64,000 nucleotides of DNA from contig JBNLFS010000122.1 in the NCBI GenBank assembly GCA_050305635.1, positions 13,655 through 77,654 of the forward strand, written 5' to 3'. The notes beneath the pieces were generated by a model that did not search any database, had not been told where the DNA came from, and saw only the letters and a list, made by a program, of their open reading frames with translations. The first letter of the stretch is position 1, and each line of letters starts with the position of its first letter. Shown piece by piece: positions 52,396 through 62,230 of the stretch. Both the position numbers and the translations under genes were made by a program. The stretch comes from Thiodiazotropha sp050305635. GTDB taxonomy: Bacteria; Pseudomonadota; Gammaproteobacteria; Chromatiales; Chromatiaceae.

Positions 52396-54159
52396 ATGTT
52401 GCGTTACCCTCCTCTCGTTTTTCTCGGCATATGCCTCTCGCCCATGGCCGCCATGGGTTTTCAAATCGCGGAAACCAACGGTCTCTCGGGTTATTTCGAC
52501 ACCACGGTTTCCTACGGCGCGAGCTGGCGAACGGAAGACCCGGATGACTCACTGATCGGTGTCGAAAACGGCGGCAAAGGCAGCATCAACGGCGATGACG
52601 GCGATCTCAATTACGAGAAAGGCGATCTGACCGCTTCACTGCTCAAAGTCACTCACGAACTGGATCTCAGCATCGAAAACTTTGGTCTGTTCGCACGCGG
52701 ATACTACTTCTACGATTTTGAAAACGCGGATCGCACCGGACCGGCACCGACGGTCAACGGCGTCACCGGCGAGGGATACGAGTTCGGCGACGATGCCGAG
52801 GACCGTATCGCCCGCGGCTATAAAATACTTGATGCCTATGTCCGCGCCAATGGCAGTATCGCCGATCGCCACAGTCAGGTACGCCTGGGCAATCAAGTGC
52901 TGAGCTGGGGTGAAAGCGCCTACATACCCAACGGCATCAACGTGATCAACCCGGTCGATCTGGCGCGTCTGCGGGCTCCGGGTTCGGAACTGAAAGAGGC
53001 CCTGCTGCCGACCCCCATGCTGTCGGCTTCCCAGGAGCTGACGGATAACGTCAGCATCGAAGGCTTTGTCATCGGCCGCTTTCGCAAAGTCGAACTGGAC
53101 CCCCGCGGTAGCTATTTCAGCACCACGGACATCATCTCGGACGATGGAGACACCTTTTATCTGAGCGGCCCGGATCAACATTTCGATCCGCGACCGGGCG
53201 TCACGCAGACCCTGTCGCGTGGAGATGACCGCGACGCCGGCGACAGCGGCGAATTCGGCCTGGCGCTCCATTATCTGTCGCCGGAGCTCGGCTACACGGA
53301 ATTCGGCGCCTACTACCTGAACTATCACCATCGCACACCGATCGTTTCGGCGCGGCGCGGCGGCGTGAATGTCGCGGGCGTACCGGTTCCGATCAATGCG
53401 CCCACACAGCAACCCACGACCGCGAGCGCGGAATACTTCGTGGAATATCCGGAAGACGTCCATCTGGTGGGACTCAGCTTCAACACGGCCGGCCCGCTGG
53501 GCAGCGCCTTGGCCGGAGAGTACTCCTATCGACGCAATCTGCCGATGCAGATCGCGCCCGGAGAGGTGTTCCTCGCCGCGCTGGGTCTGCAAAACAGTCT
53601 CACCGGCGATCCCTTGAGCGCAGCCATGGTACCGATAGGCACCGAGATATCGGGCTATCGGCGGGTCAAAGCACACCAGACCCAGATGTCCATCACCAAA
53701 GCCTTTGCGGGGCTGCTCGCAGCGGATCAGGTTCTGGCGGTCGGCGAGATCGGCTACACCTATCTGGATCTGCCTGACGGCGTCTATTTCGCCGGCTATG
53801 GAGAAACCACGCCCACAGGCTCCTTCGGCGCCCCGTCGGGCGGCGCGGGCCAGGGCTTCGCGACCCGTTCATCCTGGGGTTATCAGTTCAGTCTTTCTGC
53901 CGACTACAACAATGCCATAGGCGCCGTTCGACTCTCGCCGCGTCTGGCCTATTCGGAGGGTGTCAACGGCGTCAGTCCGACCTGGAACGAGGATGTACGT
54001 TCGCTCAGTGTCGGTCTTGCAGCCACATTCAAGGACCGCTGGCGGGCCGATCTCGGATACACGGCTTACTTCGGCGGCCGGGTCTTCAACGAATCGGTCA
54101 ACACGAACAAGCTGGAAGACAGGGACTTTGTCTCCGCCAGTCTGAGTTATGCCTTCTAA
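52396..54159 (+). CDS. DUF1302 family outer-membrane protein
   Basis: The 587-residue protein has a signal peptide (cleavage near MAAMG-F, residue 22) and a predicted beta-barrel with many aromatic-ended strands (GLFARGYYFYDFENAD, YTEFGAYYLNYHHRTP, GEIGYTYLDLPDGVYFAGYG) ending in ASLSYAF, whose terminal Phe suits BAM-dependent assembly. DUF1302 and DUF1329 genes are usually paired and occur with genes for hydrophobic or aromatic compound metabolism, so a channel for such molecules is likely. The ATG at 52396 follows AAGGAAG. It opens the rightward unit, 44 bp before DUF1329. Confidence 0.88.
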   Translation: MLRYPPLVFLGICLSPMAAMGFQIAETNGLSGYFDTTVSYGASWRTEDPDDSLIGVENGGKGSINGDDGDLNYEKGDLTASLLKVTHELDLSIENFGLFARGYYFYDFENADRTGPAPTVNGVTGEGYEFGDDAEDRIARGYKILDAYVRANGSIADRHSQVRLGNQVLSWGESAYIPNGINVINPVDLARLRAPGSELKEALLPTPMLSASQELTDNVSIEGFVIGRFRKVELDPRGSYFSTTDIISDDGDTFYLSGPDQHFDPRPGVTQTLSRGDDRDAGDSGEFGLALHYLSPELGYTEFGAYYLNYHHRTPIVSARRGGVNVAGVPVPINAPTQQPTTASAEYFVEYPEDVHLVGLSFNTAGPLGSALAGEYSYRRNLPMQIAPGEVFLAALGLQNSLTGDPLSAAMVPIGTEISGYRRVKAHQTQMSITKAFAGLLAADQVLAVGEIGYTYLDLPDGVYFAGYGETTPTGSFGAPSGGAGQGFATRSSWGYQFSLSADYNNAIGAVRLSPRLAYSEGVNGVSPTWNEDVRSLSVGLAATFKDRWRADLGYTAYFGGRVFNESVNTNKLEDRDFVSASLSYAF

Positions 54160-54164
54160 TCAGT

Positions 54165-54189
54165 CCTAGGGCCTGCTAACACTCATCCG
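54165..54189 (+). repeat. Direct repeat, right copy, in the DUF1302-DUF1329 gap
   Basis: CCTAGGGCCTGCTAACAC plus TCATCCG, the partner of 51794-51819. It lies just before the DUF1329 ribosome binding site GGGAAG. Confidence 0.65.
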
Positions 54190-54203
54190 CCGGGAAGTAC
54201 ACC

Positions 54204-55583
54204 ATGCACAGACCTCGCCTCACACCCCTCTCCAGAACACTCTTGGCCAGCCTGATGATCACCCTGGGCGTTACGGCCCAGGGTCACGCCGAATTATCGC
54301 AACAAGAAGCCGCTCAGCTGGGCGACACACTGACGCCGCTGGGCGCGGAAGTCGCGGGTAATGCCGATGGCGCCATTCCGGCCTGGACGGGCGGTCTCAA
54401 CACCCCAGCCGGCGAATTCCAGCCGGGAGGTCCTTACGCCGATCCCTACGGGGGTGAAAAGCCCCTGTACACCATCAACGGGGAAAATGCGCAACAGTAC
54501 AAAGACTATCTGTCTCCGGGTCAGATGGCGATGCTGTCGAAATATCCCGACTATAAACTGATCGTCTATCCGACCCATCGCTCCGCCGCCTTCCCTCAGG
54601 GTCACTACGATCAAACCATTGCCCACGCCACTCAGGCAAAGCTCGTCGATAACGGCAATGGCGTCACCGGGACGACGGGGGGCATCCCCTTCCCCATTCC
54701 GAAGAGTGGGCAGGAGGCGATCTGGAACCACCTGATGCGCTACCGGGGCGATACTCTGGTCACCACCTGGACCAGCGCCGCGGTTCTGCGCAACGGCACC
54801 TATAACCCGACCCGAAATGTTCTCGAACTCGATTTTTCCTACGGTAACCTGAAAAAATCCACGGACGCGAGGACACCCAACCGACTGTTCAATTTTATCC
54901 AGTCCTTTACCTCGCCGCCTCGTCTGGCGGGGACCACATTGCTGGTTTACGAACCGATCGATCAGGTCGAGGAACCGCGGACGACCTGGGTCTATTCACC
55001 GGGTCAGCGCCGGGTTCGTCTGGCGCCGGAAATCGGCTATGACAATCCGGCCAACTCCACCGACGGCCTGGCGACCAACGACGATTTCAACATGTTCAAC
55101 GGCGCGATCGACCGCTACGACTGGAAACTGCTGGGCAAGCAGGAGATGATCGTACCCTATAACGCCTACCGCATCGTTTCACCGGATCTGAAAATCGAGG
55201 ATCTGGTGCAACCCGGCCATCTCAACCAGGACTACGCGCGTTATGAACGCCATCGCGTATGGGTGGTTGAAGCAACCGTCAAACCCGACGTCCGGCACAT
55301 CTATGCCAAGCGGGTTTTCTACATCGACGAGGACTCCTGGGCGATTCTGATGACCGATCGCTACGACGCGCGGGGCGAACTCTGGCGCGTTGGCGAGGCG
55401 CACTCCATCGTGCTTTACGACATGCCCCTGTTCTTTGCCGTGACCGAACCGCACTACGATCTCCTGTCAGGGCGTTATCTGGTGCGCAGCCTGTATAACG
55501 AAGAGAAGAAGATTCTCGAACCGGTCACGCGCTCGGCAGCCGACTTCACGCCGTCACGGCTGCGTGGCCTCGGGGTCCGCTGA
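54204..55583 (+). CDS. DUF1329 periplasmic protein
   Basis: The 459-residue protein has a signal peptide ending in VTAQGHAE and the family hallmarks GAEVAGNADGAIPAWTGGL, DYKLIVYPTHRSAAFP, GGIPFPIPKSGQEAIWNHLMRYRG and LNQDYARYERHRVWVVEAT. Its beta-rich body may have a LolA/LolB-like fold (unsure), which would make it a counterpart of the LolA-like protein in the leftward unit. DUF1329 occurs with DUF1302 in many Pseudomonas-type clusters for hydrophobic substrates. It is followed after 5 bp by the YCF48-like gene. Role: probable periplasmic carrier or partner of the barrel. Confidence 0.87.
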   Translation: MHRPRLTPLSRTLLASLMITLGVTAQGHAELSQQEAAQLGDTLTPLGAEVAGNADGAIPAWTGGLNTPAGEFQPGGPYADPYGGEKPLYTINGENAQQYKDYLSPGQMAMLSKYPDYKLIVYPTHRSAAFPQGHYDQTIAHATQAKLVDNGNGVTGTTGGIPFPIPKSGQEAIWNHLMRYRGDTLVTTWTSAAVLRNGTYNPTRNVLELDFSYGNLKKSTDARTPNRLFNFIQSFTSPPRLAGTTLLVYEPIDQVEEPRTTWVYSPGQRRVRLAPEIGYDNPANSTDGLATNDDFNMFNGAIDRYDWKLLGKQEMIVPYNAYRIVSPDLKIEDLVQPGHLNQDYARYERHRVWVVEATVKPDVRHIYAKRVFYIDEDSWAILMTDRYDARGELWRVGEAHSIVLYDMPLFFAVTEPHYDLLSGRYLVRSLYNEEKKILEPVTRSAADFTPSRLRGLGVR

Positions 55584-55588
55584 TCCCG

Positions 55589-56566
55589 ATGCGGGTCGGC
55601 CCAAAGGTCGGCAGGGTCCGTTGGCTTTGGCTTCGTTACCTACTGGCCATAGGGCTTCTATCGGCCGCAATTTCATCGTCGTCAGCCGATGACAGCACCG
55701 CCCCGCTGACGGCCAAACAGCAGAATATTCTGCTGTTGGCCGTCGAACGGGCCGGTTCACGATTCGTTGCCGCCGGCGAGCGCGGCGCCCTGATCGCCTC
55801 AGACGACCAGGGCGTTCACTGGCATCGCCTCGAAAGTCCCGCAAGAGTCACGCTCACGGCGCTGCAGTTCGTCGACGCCACACAGGGATGGGCGGTGGGA
55901 CACGACGCACTGATCCTGCACACGCAGGACGCAGGCCGACACTGGACACAACAGCATATCGACCCCGAAGCCTTTGCCCCGCTGCTGAGCTTGCACATGC
56001 GCAACCCCCGGGAAGGTCTCGCGGTCGGAGCCTACGGCCAACTGCTGCTGACCCAGGACGGCGGCGCTCACTGGCGGCCCCTGTCACTGGGCATGGACGA
56101 CCGCCACATCTACGGCGCCCTTTGGATCGACGGAAGCTGGATCCTGGTGGGCGAAAACGGCTTGATCGCAACCTCCTCCGATGACGGCGAACACTGGCGC
56201 CTCGTCACCGCCCCCTATTCCGGCAGTCTGTATGGCCTCATCGAGGCGCCGAATCGCACCTTGATCGCCTACGGAATGCGGGGGCACATCCTGCGTTCCA
56301 CCGATCTCGGCTCAAGCTGGGAAAGCATCGACTCGCCCACCCAGGCGTTTCTGTTCGGCGCAACCATCGGATCCGATGGCCAAATCTATCTGACCGGCGC
56401 GAACGGAACCCTGTTGATCAGTGACGACGGGGGGCGGACCTTCTCTCGTCTGGAAACGCAGACCAACACCCCATACACCGATGTGCTCATCGATCCCGCC
56501 GGACAACCGATCCTGGTCGGCGATCATGGGCCCCATCGACTGTCCGATTCCGGTGGACCGCCGTGA
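55589..56566 (+). CDS. YCF48/BNR-repeat beta-propeller, secreted
   Basis: The 325-residue protein has a signal peptide (about 10-34) and repeated Asp-box motifs of a beta-propeller (SDDQGVHWHRL, TQDAGRHWTQQ, TQDGGAHWRPL, SSDDGEHWRLV, STDLGSSWESI, SDDGGRTFSRL), about seven blades. YCF48-type proteins assist membrane-complex assembly in photosynthetic organisms and appear with RND transporters in DUF1302/DUF1329 clusters. Here it probably acts in the periplasm as scaffold for the transporter. The start lies 5 bp after the DUF1329 stop; the RND gene follows after 97 bp. Confidence 0.87.
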   Translation: MRVGPKVGRVRWLWLRYLLAIGLLSAAISSSSADDSTAPLTAKQQNILLLAVERAGSRFVAAGERGALIASDDQGVHWHRLESPARVTLTALQFVDATQGWAVGHDALILHTQDAGRHWTQQHIDPEAFAPLLSLHMRNPREGLAVGAYGQLLLTQDGGAHWRPLSLGMDDRHIYGALWIDGSWILVGENGLIATSSDDGEHWRLVTAPYSGSLYGLIEAPNRTLIAYGMRGHILRSTDLGSSWESIDSPTQAFLFGATIGSDGQIYLTGANGTLLISDDGGRTFSRLETQTNTPYTDVLIDPAGQPILVGDHGPHRLSDSGGPP

Positions 56567-56663
56567 TTACGCATTGCCTGGCATGCCGTTCGATAAACCC
56601 CGGATCCGCGCCTGCTGACGCCGCATGCGCGCACAGACATAGTCCGGGCGGGAGACTGACCCG

Positions 56664-59003
56664 ATGAACCGCGCAACCCTGATTCCGAGCATCGGCAATG
56701 CGGTTCTTTCGCACCGCCGTCTGCTGTTTTGGCTGTTCATGGCGATCACCCTATTGCTAGGGGCGAATATCAGCCGATTGCGAATCGATGCCGGTTTCGA
56801 CAAGCTGATCCCCCTGCAACATCCCTACATGAAGGTGTTCACCGAATACCGCTCGACCTTCGGCGGCGCCAACCGGATTTTGGTCGCGCTGGTTCGTCAC
56901 GAAGGCGAAATCTTCGAAGCCTCATTTCTGGAAAAACTCAAACAGGCCACCGATGCGGTGTTCTTCATCCCGGGCGTCGACCGACCCACGGTACGCTCGC
57001 TCTTCACCCCCAACGCCCGTTACGTGGAAGTTGTGGAAAGCGGCTTTTACGGGGGCGATATCATCCCTGCCACCTACAGCGGCTCCGCGGAAGAGATCCG
57101 CAAGGTACGGGAAAACGTCCTCAAATCGCGACAGGTCGGGCGTCTCGTGGCCAACGATCTCGGCGGCGCGCTGATCGCGGCCGAGCTATTGGAATACGAC
57201 CCCGTGAGCGGCGAAAAACTCGACTACTTCGCCGTCGCCGCCCAATTGGAGCAGATCCGCCAGCGCTTTGCCGACGATCAGGTCGATGTCCACATCATCG
57301 GCTTCGCCAAGGCCGTGGGCGATATCGGCGAAGGCGCCCGCGGGGTATTGGCGTTTTTCGCCATCGCCTTCGTCATCACGGCCCTGCTGCTGTTCTACTA
57401 TTCGAAGACTTACAAACTGGCGATGCTGGCGCTGTTCATCGCCCTGCTGCCGGTGGTGTGGTTGCTCGGCCTGCTGCCGATACTGGGTTACGGCATCGAC
57501 CCCATGTCGGTACTGGTCCCCTTTCTCATCTTCTCCATCGGCGTCAGCCACGCGGTACAGATGACCCACGCCTGGAAACTCGCCTACCGCGAAGGCGGAG
57601 ACAGTCTGGATGCCGCCCGCCAGGCATTCTGCAAACTGTTCGCGCCCGGCACCCTGGCGCTGTTGGCCAACGCCCTCGGTTTCCTGGTCATCATGCTGAT
57701 CGAAATCGACATTGTGCGCGAACTGGGCATCACCGCCAGCCTTGGTGTCGCCCTGATGGTGATCACCAACAAGATCCTGCTGCCGGTCCTGCTCTCATGG
57801 ACCCGGATCGAGATCCCCAAGACGCAGCAGGTAATCGCCCGCGCACCGCCCCGGCTATGGCGCACCCTGGCCCGGCGCGCACGACCGGGACCGGCCGCCT
57901 GGACCCTGCTCCTTACCGCCATCCTGGCCGGTGCGGCGCTTTGGCAGGCCCGCAATCTTCAGATCGGCGATTTCGGCAAGGGGCTGCCGGAACTGCATGC
58001 CGACTCCCGCTACAACCGGGATACCGAGGTCATCACCCAACGCTTCAGCATCGGTGTCGACCTGTTCTCCATTTATGTCCGTACCGAGGGATATGAGGCC
58101 GCCTGCATGGATTACACCCTGATGACGACCTTGGACCGGTTTGGACAGAGACTGCGCGAAGTTCCCGGCGTCCATTCCGTGGTCTCGCTGAGTGATATCG
58201 CCCGCCAGGCCAATCAGGCGCTGCACGAAAACAATCCCAAATGGCGCGACTTGCCGCGCCACCCCCAGGCACTGGGGGAAGTCATCAGTGTGGTGGATTC
58301 AAGCAGCGGCCTGCTCGACGCCGCCTGCAACACCCTGCAGGTGCTGGTCTTCACGGACGACCATCAAGGCAAAACCATTGCCCGCCTGGTGGCGGCGGCC
58401 AAAGAGGCGGGCAAAGACACCGCAACGGCCCGGGTCGAGTTCCTGCCCGCGGGGGGGAATGTCGGGGTCATGGCGGCGACCAACGAAGCGGTGGCCGCCG
58501 CCGAGTATGAAATGCTGGCGGCGCTGTTCGGCGCCATCGCCCTGCTCTGCCTGCTGGTATTCCGTTCGCTGCGCGCGACGCTCTGCATCATGGCTCCGCT
58601 CGCGCTGGCCTCGGTGCTGTGCAATGCGCTGATGGCCCTGCTCGGCATCGGCCTCAAGGTCTCCACCCTGCCGGTTATCGCGCTCGGCGTCGGCGTGGGC
58701 GTGGACTACGGCATCTATCTCTACGGCGCGTTACGCGGTCCTTTGAGCACGGGCGCTTCGCTGCCGGAAGCCTTTGTCCAGGCCTTCTCCGCCCGGGGCG
58801 GCGCCATCGCGTTCACCGCGCTCACCATGGCCATCGGTGTGGCGACCTGGACCTATTCGGCGCTCAAATTTCAAGCGGATATGGGCATCCTGCTGGCCTT
58901 CATGTTTCTCATCAATATGGTCGGGGCACTGCTGCTGCTTCCCGCCCTGGCTGCCTGGCTGCTGCCCCGTCGTCCGCAAACCGCCCAGGTCTCTCCGCCA
59001 TGA
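56664..59003 (+). CDS. RND/MMPL-superfamily transporter (second copy)
   Basis: The 779-residue inner-membrane protein has the two-repeat, 12-TM layout of the HAE3/MMPL-like group. TM1 lies at about 17-36; a large periplasmic loop carries DAGFDKLIPLQHPYMKVF; later segments include MSVLVPFLIFSIGVSHAVQM and VIALGVGVGVDYGIYLYGAL with the conserved proton-path acidic residue. It is a distant relative of the leftward RND (49470-51782), with the same loop logic FDK-IP / YRIFFSKENPQ. Its stop overlaps the next ANL gene (ATGATGA), so transporter and enzyme are co-translated. Confidence 0.9.
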   Translation: MNRATLIPSIGNAVLSHRRLLFWLFMAITLLLGANISRLRIDAGFDKLIPLQHPYMKVFTEYRSTFGGANRILVALVRHEGEIFEASFLEKLKQATDAVFFIPGVDRPTVRSLFTPNARYVEVVESGFYGGDIIPATYSGSAEEIRKVRENVLKSRQVGRLVANDLGGALIAAELLEYDPVSGEKLDYFAVAAQLEQIRQRFADDQVDVHIIGFAKAVGDIGEGARGVLAFFAIAFVITALLLFYYSKTYKLAMLALFIALLPVVWLLGLLPILGYGIDPMSVLVPFLIFSIGVSHAVQMTHAWKLAYREGGDSLDAARQAFCKLFAPGTLALLANALGFLVIMLIEIDIVRELGITASLGVALMVITNKILLPVLLSWTRIEIPKTQQVIARAPPRLWRTLARRARPGPAAWTLLLTAILAGAALWQARNLQIGDFGKGLPELHADSRYNRDTEVITQRFSIGVDLFSIYVRTEGYEAACMDYTLMTTLDRFGQRLREVPGVHSVVSLSDIARQANQALHENNPKWRDLPRHPQALGEVISVVDSSSGLLDAACNTLQVLVFTDDHQGKTIARLVAAAKEAGKDTATARVEFLPAGGNVGVMAATNEAVAAAEYEMLAALFGAIALLCLLVFRSLRATLCIMAPLALASVLCNALMALLGIGLKVSTLPVIALGVGVGVDYGIYLYGALRGPLSTGASLPEAFVQAFSARGGAIAFTALTMAIGVATWTYSALKFQADMGILLAFMFLINMVGALLLLPALAAWLLPRRPQTAQVSPP

Positions 59004-60610
59004 TGACCGGGCTGCGGCGCTGGCTGCTCAAAACCGTCCTCAACCGACTGCACGTCCCTCGCGATGTGACCCGTTTCGCCTGCCGCCGCCATGCCGAGCG
59101 CACCGCCCTCCGACAGGGTGAACGCAGCCTGAGCTATGCGGAACTGGGCACGCGGGTTTTACACATCGCCACCCTGTGGCGCGAATGGGGCATCGTGCAT
59201 GGCAGTCCGGTCTTCTGCCTGCTGCCCGACAGCATCGAACAGGTTGTGATCCGTCTGGCGGCGGCGGAGTCGGGGGCCATGCTGACACTGCTGCAACCCA
59301 CTCAGGCGACGTCCAGTCTGTCGACCGCGCTGGAAGCCATTCAACCGGAACTGATCGTTCATTCCGAGAACATTCCGCTGCCCGATTATCCCTCCGGTCG
59401 CTTCTGGCGCTACGCTGCCGACACAGCGCTTCCGCACAGCCGCCTGGCGCCGACTCCGGATCAGCGGAACCTCGATCCCGCAACCGTCGCGGCATTGGGT
59501 TTCACCTCCGGCACCACCGGCCAGCCCAAAGCGCTGGCCATCAGCCACGGCGCCTATCTCACCAGCCTGCGCCAGGTGGTAGCCAACATCGATCTGTCGC
59601 AGACACGGGGATGGCGCTCCCGCACCCAGGATCGCTTTCTGGTCGGCATCCCGTTGACCGGCGCCGGCAGCGGCATCCTCCTGCCCGCACTGCTGTCCGG
59701 CGCCTGCCTCACCATTCCCGAACGTTACGACGCCGACACCCTGCTCGACCTGCTGATCAATCAGCGCATCAACCGGTTCTTCACCACACCCAGTCTGTTG
59801 ATCGACCTGCTGGATCATCCGGCGCTTCGTCCCCTACCCGATCTGCAACAACTGCTCTACGGTACGGAACTGATGCCGGCCGCCAAACTCGAAGAGGCCA
59901 TCGCCCGCTTCGGTCCGGTTCTCCAGCAGGGTTACGGCAGCGCCGAGGTTCTGCCGCCCGTCACTCTGCTCACGCCTAAACAACATGTGGTCGATGACGG
60001 GACCGGTGTTCATCGGCCCGCGCCCCGGGAAAGACTGATGTCCGCCGGCCGCGTTGTTCCCGGCGTCCACATACGCATCGTCGACGAACAGGATCGCGAC
60101 CTGCCGACGGGCGAAACCGGCGAAGTCCTGATCCAAAGCCCGACCGTCTTCACCGGCTACTGGCGTCGTCCCGATTTGACTTCCGCCACCCTGCGCAACG
60201 GTTATCTGGTCACGGGAGACATGGGAAAACTCAGCCGGGATGGTTATCTCACCCTGCTGGGACGCAAAGCGGATCGGGTCCGGCGCGGCGATATCGCCCT
60301 CGATCCGCGTCCGCTGGAAGAAGCCGCCCACGACCATCCCGCCGTCAAGGAAGCCAGTCTGGTTCAGGTGGACGAGCAGATCCTGCTTGCGATCTCGTTG
60401 CGACGCAGCTACCGCACACAGAACAACAGCAAAACCCCGAACTGGGCAGACATCCTGCAACGACACCTGCAAGAGCGTTTGCCTGAAACACAGATTCCCG
60501 ATCATGTGGTGATCTTTCCGCAGGATCTCCCTCGCAGCACCCTGGGCAAGGTACTCCGCCGCGACGTACGCGCCGCGCTGGAGCAGAAACATCAGGAACA
60601 AGCCTCATGA
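59000..60610 (+). CDS. ANL-superfamily acyl/aryl-CoA-ligase-like enzyme 1
   Basis: The 536-residue protein belongs to the AMP-forming ligase superfamily: FTSGTTGQPKALAIS (ATP loop, about 170), QQGYGSAEVLPP (A5, with Glu), VTGDMGKLSRDGYLTLLGRKADRV (A7/A8) and the C-terminal catalytic lysine in STLGKVLRRD. The usual YGxTE and GxRIxPxEIE forms are changed (YGSAE; RRGDIALDPRPLEE), pointing to an unusual carboxylic acid. The N-terminus is basic and hydrophobic (MTGLRRWLLKTVLNRLHV), suggesting membrane association. It overlaps the RND stop and the next ligase start by 4 bp each. The acid substrate is unknown. Confidence 0.88.
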   Translation: MMTGLRRWLLKTVLNRLHVPRDVTRFACRRHAERTALRQGERSLSYAELGTRVLHIATLWREWGIVHGSPVFCLLPDSIEQVVIRLAAAESGAMLTLLQPTQATSSLSTALEAIQPELIVHSENIPLPDYPSGRFWRYAADTALPHSRLAPTPDQRNLDPATVAALGFTSGTTGQPKALAISHGAYLTSLRQVVANIDLSQTRGWRSRTQDRFLVGIPLTGAGSGILLPALLSGACLTIPERYDADTLLDLLINQRINRFFTTPSLLIDLLDHPALRPLPDLQQLLYGTELMPAAKLEEAIARFGPVLQQGYGSAEVLPPVTLLTPKQHVVDDGTGVHRPAPRERLMSAGRVVPGVHIRIVDEQDRDLPTGETGEVLIQSPTVFTGYWRRPDLTSATLRNGYLVTGDMGKLSRDGYLTLLGRKADRVRRGDIALDPRPLEEAAHDHPAVKEASLVQVDEQILLAISLRRSYRTQNNSKTPNWADILQRHLQERLPETQIPDHVVIFPQDLPRSTLGKVLRRDVRAALEQKHQEQAS

Positions 60611-62223
60611 AAACATTCTCTCTACATACCCTGTTTGCGCGCCTGTTGCTATGGCGCCTGCGTACCGCGCGCTCCATCGCCCGTCTGGCCTACCGGCTGT
60701 ATGGCAACAGAACCGCACTCATCGACCGGCGCGGCCGCTTCACCTACCGGGAACTGGAACAGCGCGCCCTGCGACTGCATGCCTGGATGCACGCATGCGG
60801 CGTACACAAGGGTGACATTGTTTTCACCTGGCTGCCGGAAACCGGAGAGGAGTACGAAACCCGTCTGGCGACCTTCGAGAACGGCACGATTCTGGCCAGC
60901 TATCACAAACACCTGCCGCCGGAATCGGCAGCCGCCATGCTCGAAAGACTGAAACCGGCAGTGTTTATTCACGACCCCGCATTGAGCGAATCCATTCTGG
61001 AACGGGTGCGGCGGAATCTCCCGGATCTGCACATGCTGGCCATCGGCGACGCCTACGAAAAGACACTCGCGGCCCACGCTCCGATGCGCAGCCAGGAATC
61101 GGTCCACGAGGACGACATCTTCTCCCTGCACATGACATCGGGCACCACCGGAGAACCCAGAGCCATCGGCTATACCCATCGCAAATATCTCGAAAGCATC
61201 CGCCTCATGGCCCGGGCCATCGATTTCCGACCGCCGAAACAGAGCGGCGCCGATGTCAACATGCTGGGGCTGCCGCTCACGGGACCGGGGTCGGGCATGG
61301 TACTGCCCTCGCTGCTGGCGGGAGCCGCGCTGGTGATGCCGGAGAACTTCCACGCCAAGACCCTGCTGCATCTGATCGAGCGCCATCGCGTTTCCCGGGC
61401 CTACCTTTCGCCATCGGCCATCATCGACATCCTGGATGAACCGACGCTGGAGGACTTCGATCTCTCATCGCTGACGCATGTGCCCTACGGTTCCGAAATG
61501 ATGCCCGCCGCCAAGATCGCCGAAGCGGTGCGTCGATTCGGCCCCATATTCCAACAGGGTTACGCCTGCTTCGAAGCGCTCCCCCCCATCACCTGGCTGT
61601 TGCCGGAAGAGCACATCGACGCCCAGGGCAATCCCGTCAGCGACCACATACTCGCCTCCGTGGGCCGGGTGGTCGACAAGGTTGACGTCGTCATCAGAGA
61701 TGAAGCGTTCCAACCCGTTCCGACCGGAGAGGCGGGACTGGTTACCGTACGCACGTCGGCCCGATTCGACGGTTACTGGTTCGACCGGGGAAAAACCCGC
61801 CAGACACTGCGAGATGATTGGGTGGTCATGGGTGACATCGGCTACTTTGACGAAGCAGGCTACCTGCATGTACTGGGGCGACAGGCGGACCGTGTACGCA
61901 AAGGCGATCAGTGGATCAATCCCCGAGAAGTCGAAGAGCTGATCCACCACCACCCCGCCGTAAAAGAGGCCTGTCTGGTGCAAAACGGCGAACGCACCGC
62001 GCTGGCGGTCAGCCTGCGTCAACACTGGCGAAACCGGGACCGGGAAAAAACCACACAGGAGCTTACGACATTTCTCGCCTCACGCCTGCCCGCCGAATCG
62101 CAACCGGACCAGGTGACCCTGATGGATGAACTGCCGCGCAGCTTTCTGAACAAAATATTGCGCCGGGAAATACGGGCTCATCTGAATCACGTCTCAGCAG
62201 GCGAAATGTCAACGGCTGACTGA
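60607..62223 (+). CDS. ANL-superfamily acyl/aryl-CoA-ligase-like enzyme 2
   Basis: The 538-residue protein is a paralogue of the preceding enzyme. It has MTSGTTGEPRAIGYTH (the loop lysine replaced by Arg), QQGYACFEALPPITW (A5 with Glu but no Thr), VVMGDIGYFDEAGYLHVLGRQADRV and the C-terminal lysine in SFLNKILRRE. Both enzymes share LTGxGSGxxLPxLLxGAxL and YGxExMPAAKxxEAxxRFGP, so they arose by tandem duplication. The basic N-terminus (LLLWRLRTARSIARLAYRLYG) again suggests membrane contact. The two may act as a heteromer or on two substrates. The GPH symporter follows after 7 bp. Confidence 0.88.
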   Translation: MKTFSLHTLFARLLLWRLRTARSIARLAYRLYGNRTALIDRRGRFTYRELEQRALRLHAWMHACGVHKGDIVFTWLPETGEEYETRLATFENGTILASYHKHLPPESAAAMLERLKPAVFIHDPALSESILERVRRNLPDLHMLAIGDAYEKTLAAHAPMRSQESVHEDDIFSLHMTSGTTGEPRAIGYTHRKYLESIRLMARAIDFRPPKQSGADVNMLGLPLTGPGSGMVLPSLLAGAALVMPENFHAKTLLHLIERHRVSRAYLSPSAIIDILDEPTLEDFDLSSLTHVPYGSEMMPAAKIAEAVRRFGPIFQQGYACFEALPPITWLLPEEHIDAQGNPVSDHILASVGRVVDKVDVVIRDEAFQPVPTGEAGLVTVRTSARFDGYWFDRGKTRQTLRDDWVVMGDIGYFDEAGYLHVLGRQADRVRKGDQWINPREVEELIHHHPAVKEACLVQNGERTALAVSLRQHWRNRDREKTTQELTTFLASRLPAESQPDQVTLMDELPRSFLNKILRREIRAHLNHVSAGEMSTAD

Positions 62224-62230
62224 TGAAACC

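Noticed and set aside
58619..58999. Upstream extension of ligase 1 inside the RND gene
   Set aside because: The extension is out of frame with the RND gene and looks like shadow sequence; the ATG at 59000 at the RND stop gives the expected ANL N-terminus.
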